Shown: in pieces, positions 6,461 through 9,617 of the stretch | Numbering within the stretch: the stretch's first letter is position 1 | Layout of the letters: the number at the start of each line of letters is the position of its first letter | Assembly: GCA_900555195.1 (NCBI GenBank) | Contig: USKC01000098.1 | Span: 1-9,617 of the forward strand | Direction of reading: 5' to 3' | Length of the DNA stretch: 9,617 bases | Origin: an uncultured Lachnospiraceae bacterium | GTDB taxonomy: Bacteria > Bacillota > Clostridia > Lachnospirales > Lachnospiraceae | Program-made: the position numbers and the translations under genes | Notes under the pieces: generated by a model | The model's input: only the letters and a program-made list of their open reading frames with translations | What the model was told of the DNA's origin: nothing | Databases searched by the model: none

Positions 6461-6515
6461 ATAAAGAAAAGGTGTGCATACCAAAGCGGCGTGGACCTGG
6501 CTTTGATATGCACAC
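6461..6515 (-). terminator. Intrinsic terminator downstream of the activase fusion gene
   Basis: GTGTGCATA-CCAAAGC (6472-6487) and GCTTTG-ATATGCACAC (6500-6515) form a 16-position stem. On the minus-strand RNA the single deviation is a G-U wobble, so the stem is fully paired there; on the plus strand it would be a C-A mismatch. It is followed on the minus strand by CCTTTTCTTTAT. The strand bias of the pairing supports use as a terminator for the gene ending at 6600. Confidence 0.65.
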
Positions 6516-6525
6516 TTAAGAATTG

Positions 6526-6600
6526 CCGGAAGAGGGACAAGCCTCTTCGGATCTCTTTTCTGATTTATGACAGCGCCATACCGCTTGATATGGGCGGTAT
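6526..6600 (-). repeat. Two further hairpins right after the activase fusion gene
   Basis: The first is ATACCGC (6578-6584) with GCGGTAT (6594-6600), touching the stop codon. The second pairs CCG-G-AAGAGG (6526-6535) with CCTCTTCGG (6542-6550), with one bulged G. Neither has a T tract on the minus strand. Together with the terminator beyond them they make three stems in a row, which may stabilise the 3' end of a long transcript. Confidence 0.45.
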
Positions 6601-9600
6601 TATGCAGATGTCCGTTCGTCTTCTTCTGCGGTCAATCCGCCGTCTGCGGCTTCCAGTTCTTTTTTCAGATTTTTCTGGGCGGTGGAAAGCATCAGTTTGA
6701 TTCGGTTCAGCTGATTCACTTCGCTCGCGCCGGGATCGTAGTCGATTGCCACAACATTGGACTTCGGATAGCGTCTGCGCAGCTCTTTGATGACCCCTTT
6801 GCCCACCACATGATTCGGCAGGCAGCCGAAAGGCTGTGTGCAGACGATGTTATTGGTGCCTGAGTGGATCAACTCCACCATTTCTCCGGTGAGGAACCAT
6901 CCTTCCCCTGTCTGGTTTCCGATGGAAACGATGGGAGCAGCATAGGATGCGATGGTTTCAATAGGAGTGGGCGCATGGAAGTGTTCGGACTTCTCAAAGG
7001 CCTTCCTGGCGGCAGAGCGCATCCATTCCATGGCACGGATGCCGGCTTTGGCGATCAGGGCGGTTTTCTTGCTGCATCCCAAATGTTCTGCCTTATAAAT
7101 CTGGTTATAGAAGCAGTAGAACATGAAATCCAGCAGGTCCGGAACCACGGCTTCTGCGCCCTCCGCTTCCAGCAGTTCCACCAGATGGTTGTTGGCAGCA
7201 GGAGCGAATTTCACCAGGATTTCCCCGACGATGCCGACCCGCGGTTTCGGCGTATCAGAAATCGGGATTCTGTCAAAATCTTCAATGATCTGACGGCACA
7301 TCCGGAAAAACTTGGGGATGCCGGGGCGTTTCGAGACGAGGAACGCCTTACATTGCTCCGCCCATTTCCTGTGACAGGCATCCACGCTTCCTTTCGTTAA
7401 TTCATAAGGGCGCATCCGATAGACGCAGCGCATAAAGATGTCTCCGAACACGGCGCCATATACCGCCCGCATCAATATGTTCAGATCCAGTTTGAAGCCA
7501 GGATTGCTTTCGATGCCGGACATATTGATGGAAATGACAGGAACCTGCTCCAATCCGGCCTTTTCCAGGGCACGGCGGATGAATCCGACGTAGTTGGTAG
7601 CGCGGCAGCCTCCGCCGGTTTGGGTCATGACGATGGCCACCTTATTCACGTCATATTTGCCTGACAGCAGGGCGTCCATGATCTGGCCGACCACGATCAG
7701 GGAAGGGTAGCAGGCGTCATTGTTCACATATTTGAGCCCCATATCAATGGCGTGACGGTTGTCATTATCCATGACTTCCACATGATAGCCGCACGCATTA
7801 AAGGCGGCTTCCAGCAGTTCAAAATGTATGGGAGACATCTGGGGGCAGAGGATGGTATAATCCTTGCGCATCTCTTCGGTGAAGATGACGCGATGGATTG
7901 CCGTGGAACGGACTTCTCTCTTTTCCCCTTTCTTCTCTTTCTCGCGGATGGCCGCAAGAAGGGAGCGGATACGGATCCGGACGGCTCCCAGGTTGCTCAC
8001 TTCATCGATCTTCAGGCAGGTGTATATCTTATCCGAACCGGAAAGAATGTCATTCACCTGATCTGTGGTCACTGCGTCCAGGCCGCAGCCAAAGGAATTG
8101 AGCTGAACCAGATTCAGGTCATCCCGCGTGCGCACAAAGCCTGCAGCAGCATAGAGCCTGGAATGGTACATCCACTGATCGGAGACAATGAGCGGACGCT
8201 CCACACAGCCCAGATGGGAGACGGAATCTTCTGTGAGCACGGCGAGGCCGTAGGAGGTAATCAGCTCCGGAATGCCGTGGTTAATCTCCGGATCCAGGTG
8301 ATAAGGACGTCCGGCCAGGACAATCCCCTGCTTTTTATTGGTCTCCAGCCAGGTGAGAACCTCTTCTCCCTTATGACGGACATCATCCCTCGCATTCTCC
8401 ATTTCATCCCAAGCTTTGGAAGCAGCGCGCCGAACCTCCCCTGCAGGCAGTTCCTTGAATTCTTTTATCAGCGCTTCTGTGGCGGTCTCCAGGCTGGTAA
8501 AGGCCATGAACGGATTGCGCAGCACCGCTTCGCCCCGGCCGATCTCTTCCACGTTATTCTTAATGTTTTCTGAATAAGAAGTGACGATCGGGCAGTTATA
8601 GTGATTGTTGGCTCCTTCTGTCTCCATCCGTTCGTAGAAAAGGGACGGGTAGAAGATGAAATCCACCTTCTGTTTGATGAGCCAGGCGACATGCCCATGT
8701 ACCAGCTTGGCAGGATAGCATTCGGATTCGCTGGGAATCGACTCAATGCCGAGTTCATAGATGGCGTGGGTGGAACTGGGGGAGAGCACAACCTGATATC
8801 CCAGATCCGTGAAAAATGTATACCAGAACGGATAGTTCTCATACATGTTCAGGACGCGGGGGATTCCCACACGGCCTCTCGTGGCTTTATCCGCAGAGAG
8901 CGGCTCATAAGAGAACAGCCGTTTGAGCTTATATTCAAACAGGTTCGGAACCTGGCTGGGATTTTTCGGCTTGCCCAGGCCCCGTTCGCAGCGGTTGCCG
9001 GAAATAAAACGGCGCCCGCCCGGGAAGGTGTTTACCGTTAGCTGGCAGTGGTTGCCGCACAGCCCGCACTTCACGCTTTTGGCCTGCTGGGTGAATGTCT
9101 CCAGCGCCTGAGCCGAAAGCAGCGTGCTCTCTTTGCGGGCATGGGCGCGGCCGTACAGCGCCGCGCCGAAAGCGCCCATCAGCCCGGCAATGGAGGGCCG
9201 AATGACGTTCACGCCCATCTCCTGCTCAAAGGCGCGCAGCACGGCCTCGTTGTAGAATGTGCCGCCCTGCACCACAATGTTGCGGCCCAGCTCGTCCGGG
9301 CTGCCCGCACGAATCACTTTGTACAGCGCGTTTTTCACCACGCTGATGGAAAGGCCTGCCGAGATATTTTCAATAGACGCGCCGTCCTTTTGGGCCTGCT
9401 TCACGCTGGAGTTCATAAACACCGTGCAGCGGCTGCCCAGGTCCACGGGCTTATCCGCAAACAGAGCCAGCTTCGCAAACTCCGGCACGCCGTAGCCCAG
9501 CGCGCCCGCAAACGTCTGCAAAAAGCTGCCGCAGCCGGAGCTGCATGCCTCGTTCAAAAAGATGTTGCTGATGGCTCCGTCCTCGATCTTGAAGCACTTC

Positions 9601-9617
9601 ATATCCTGCCCGCCGAT
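6600..9617 (-). CDS. Acyl-CoA dehydratase activase / 2-hydroxyglutaryl-CoA dehydratase-like fusion protein, 5'-truncated
   Basis: The frame stays open to the window end, so the ATG at 9602 is internal and the N-terminal part (about 400 residues by family length) is missing; 1005 residues are visible. They begin at IGGQD, inside an ASKHA ATPase domain of the BadF/HgdC activase type, with Cys at 25, 29 and 64 (EACSSGCGSF, SRCTVF) at the place where activases bind a shared [4Fe-4S] cluster, and end this domain near residue 155. A Cys cluster follows (CGLCGNHC at 184-191, CERG at 210-213), probably metal-binding. Then come dehydratase-like domains: RVGIPRVLNMYENYPFW from about 249, ESECYPAKL (298-306), GRPYH (436-440), FGCGLDAV, and a second unit with NDACYPS (634-640), GGGCRATNY (668-676) and FGCLPNHVVG near 930. 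Known activases use ATP to push an electron into such iron-sulfur dehydratases. The substrate of these large fusions is not established. It is cytoplasmic by lack of signals. The first ~220 codons are markedly GC-richer than the rest. Confidence 0.9.
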   Translation of the reverse strand: MGGQDMKCFKIEDGAISNIFLNEACSSGCGSFLQTFAGALGYGVPEFAKLALFADKPVDLGSRCTVFMNSSVKQAQKDGASIENISAGLSISVVKNALYKVIRAGSPDELGRNIVVQGGTFYNEAVLRAFEQEMGVNVIRPSIAGLMGAFGAALYGRAHARKESTLLSAQALETFTQQAKSVKCGLCGNHCQLTVNTFPGGRRFISGNRCERGLGKPKNPSQVPNLFEYKLKRLFSYEPLSADKATRGRVGIPRVLNMYENYPFWYTFFTDLGYQVVLSPSSTHAIYELGIESIPSESECYPAKLVHGHVAWLIKQKVDFIFYPSLFYERMETEGANNHYNCPIVTSYSENIKNNVEEIGRGEAVLRNPFMAFTSLETATEALIKEFKELPAGEVRRAASKAWDEMENARDDVRHKGEEVLTWLETNKKQGIVLAGRPYHLDPEINHGIPELITSYGLAVLTEDSVSHLGCVERPLIVSDQWMYHSRLYAAAGFVRTRDDLNLVQLNSFGCGLDAVTTDQVNDILSGSDKIYTCLKIDEVSNLGAVRIRIRSLLAAIREKEKKGEKREVRSTAIHRVIFTEEMRKDYTILCPQMSPIHFELLEAAFNACGYHVEVMDNDNRHAIDMGLKYVNNDACYPSLIVVGQIMDALLSGKYDVNKVAIVMTQTGGGCRATNYVGFIRRALEKAGLEQVPVISINMSGIESNPGFKLDLNILMRAVYGAVFGDIFMRCVYRMRPYELTKGSVDACHRKWAEQCKAFLVSKRPGIPKFFRMCRQIIEDFDRIPISDTPKPRVGIVGEILVKFAPAANNHLVELLEAEGAEAVVPDLLDFMFYCFYNQIYKAEHLGCSKKTALIAKAGIRAMEWMRSAARKAFEKSEHFHAPTPIETIASYAAPIVSIGNQTGEGWFLTGEMVELIHSGTNNIVCTQPFGCLPNHVVGKGVIKELRRRYPKSNVVAIDYDPGASEVNQLNRIKLMLSTAQKNLKKELEAADGGLTAEEDERTSA

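Noticed and set aside
7752..8573. Plus-strand open frame of 273 codons
   Set aside because: It lies wholly antisense to the activase fusion, whose motifs are clear; a shadow of codon bias.
9600..9602. ATG as start of the activase fusion
   Set aside because: The frame continues upstream into IGGQD, a conserved core motif of the ATPase domain, so the ATG is internal.
1..9617. CRISPR array, tRNA, rRNA or insertion sequence
   Set aside because: No regularly spaced repeats, no tRNA T-loop signature, no transposase motifs seen on either strand.

Overview
The window looks like a low-to-mid GC Firmicute, most likely an anaerobic gut-type Clostridia/Lachnospiraceae. The grounds are strong AGGAGG-type ribosome binding sites throughout, a secreted VanW-family protein, and a giant ATP-dependent dehydratase-activase fusion of the kind common in strict anaerobes. 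This placement is an inference from gene content; there is no rRNA or other marker gene in the window. All six genes I can support lie on the minus strand, so transcription runs from high to low coordinates.

Right part (9617 to about 5193), probably ordinary chromosome. It begins with the 5'-truncated end (1005 residues) of an activase / 2-hydroxyglutaryl-CoA-dehydratase-like iron-sulfur fusion protein. A hairpin-rich gap and a probable terminator follow. Next is a gene for a secreted VanW-family protein with its own promoter (extended -10), ending before a strong two-way terminator at 5021-5065.

Middle part (4971 to 2703), an AT-richer cassette. A good sigma-A-type promoter, whose -10 box sits in the centre of a 7-bp inverted repeat, drives hsdM (N6-adenine methyltransferase with an unusual N-terminal extension). 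hsdM is coupled through a TAATG overlap to a single-TRD 'half' hsdS. No restriction subunit (HsdR) is in the window.

Left part (2667 to 1), of different composition. A long imperfect hairpin precedes a 674-residue protein that I do not recognise. Its stop codon lies in the loop of a perfect 10-bp hairpin. After about 140 bp with another palindrome, a second unrecognised gene starts and runs off the window.

The most interesting possibility is that the M and half-S genes plus the two unknown genes form a methylation-based defence or epigenetic module without a conventional HsdR. The evidence is adjacency and shared strand only. The change of base composition and the hairpin between hsdS and the 674-residue gene argue that the two halves may have different origins.
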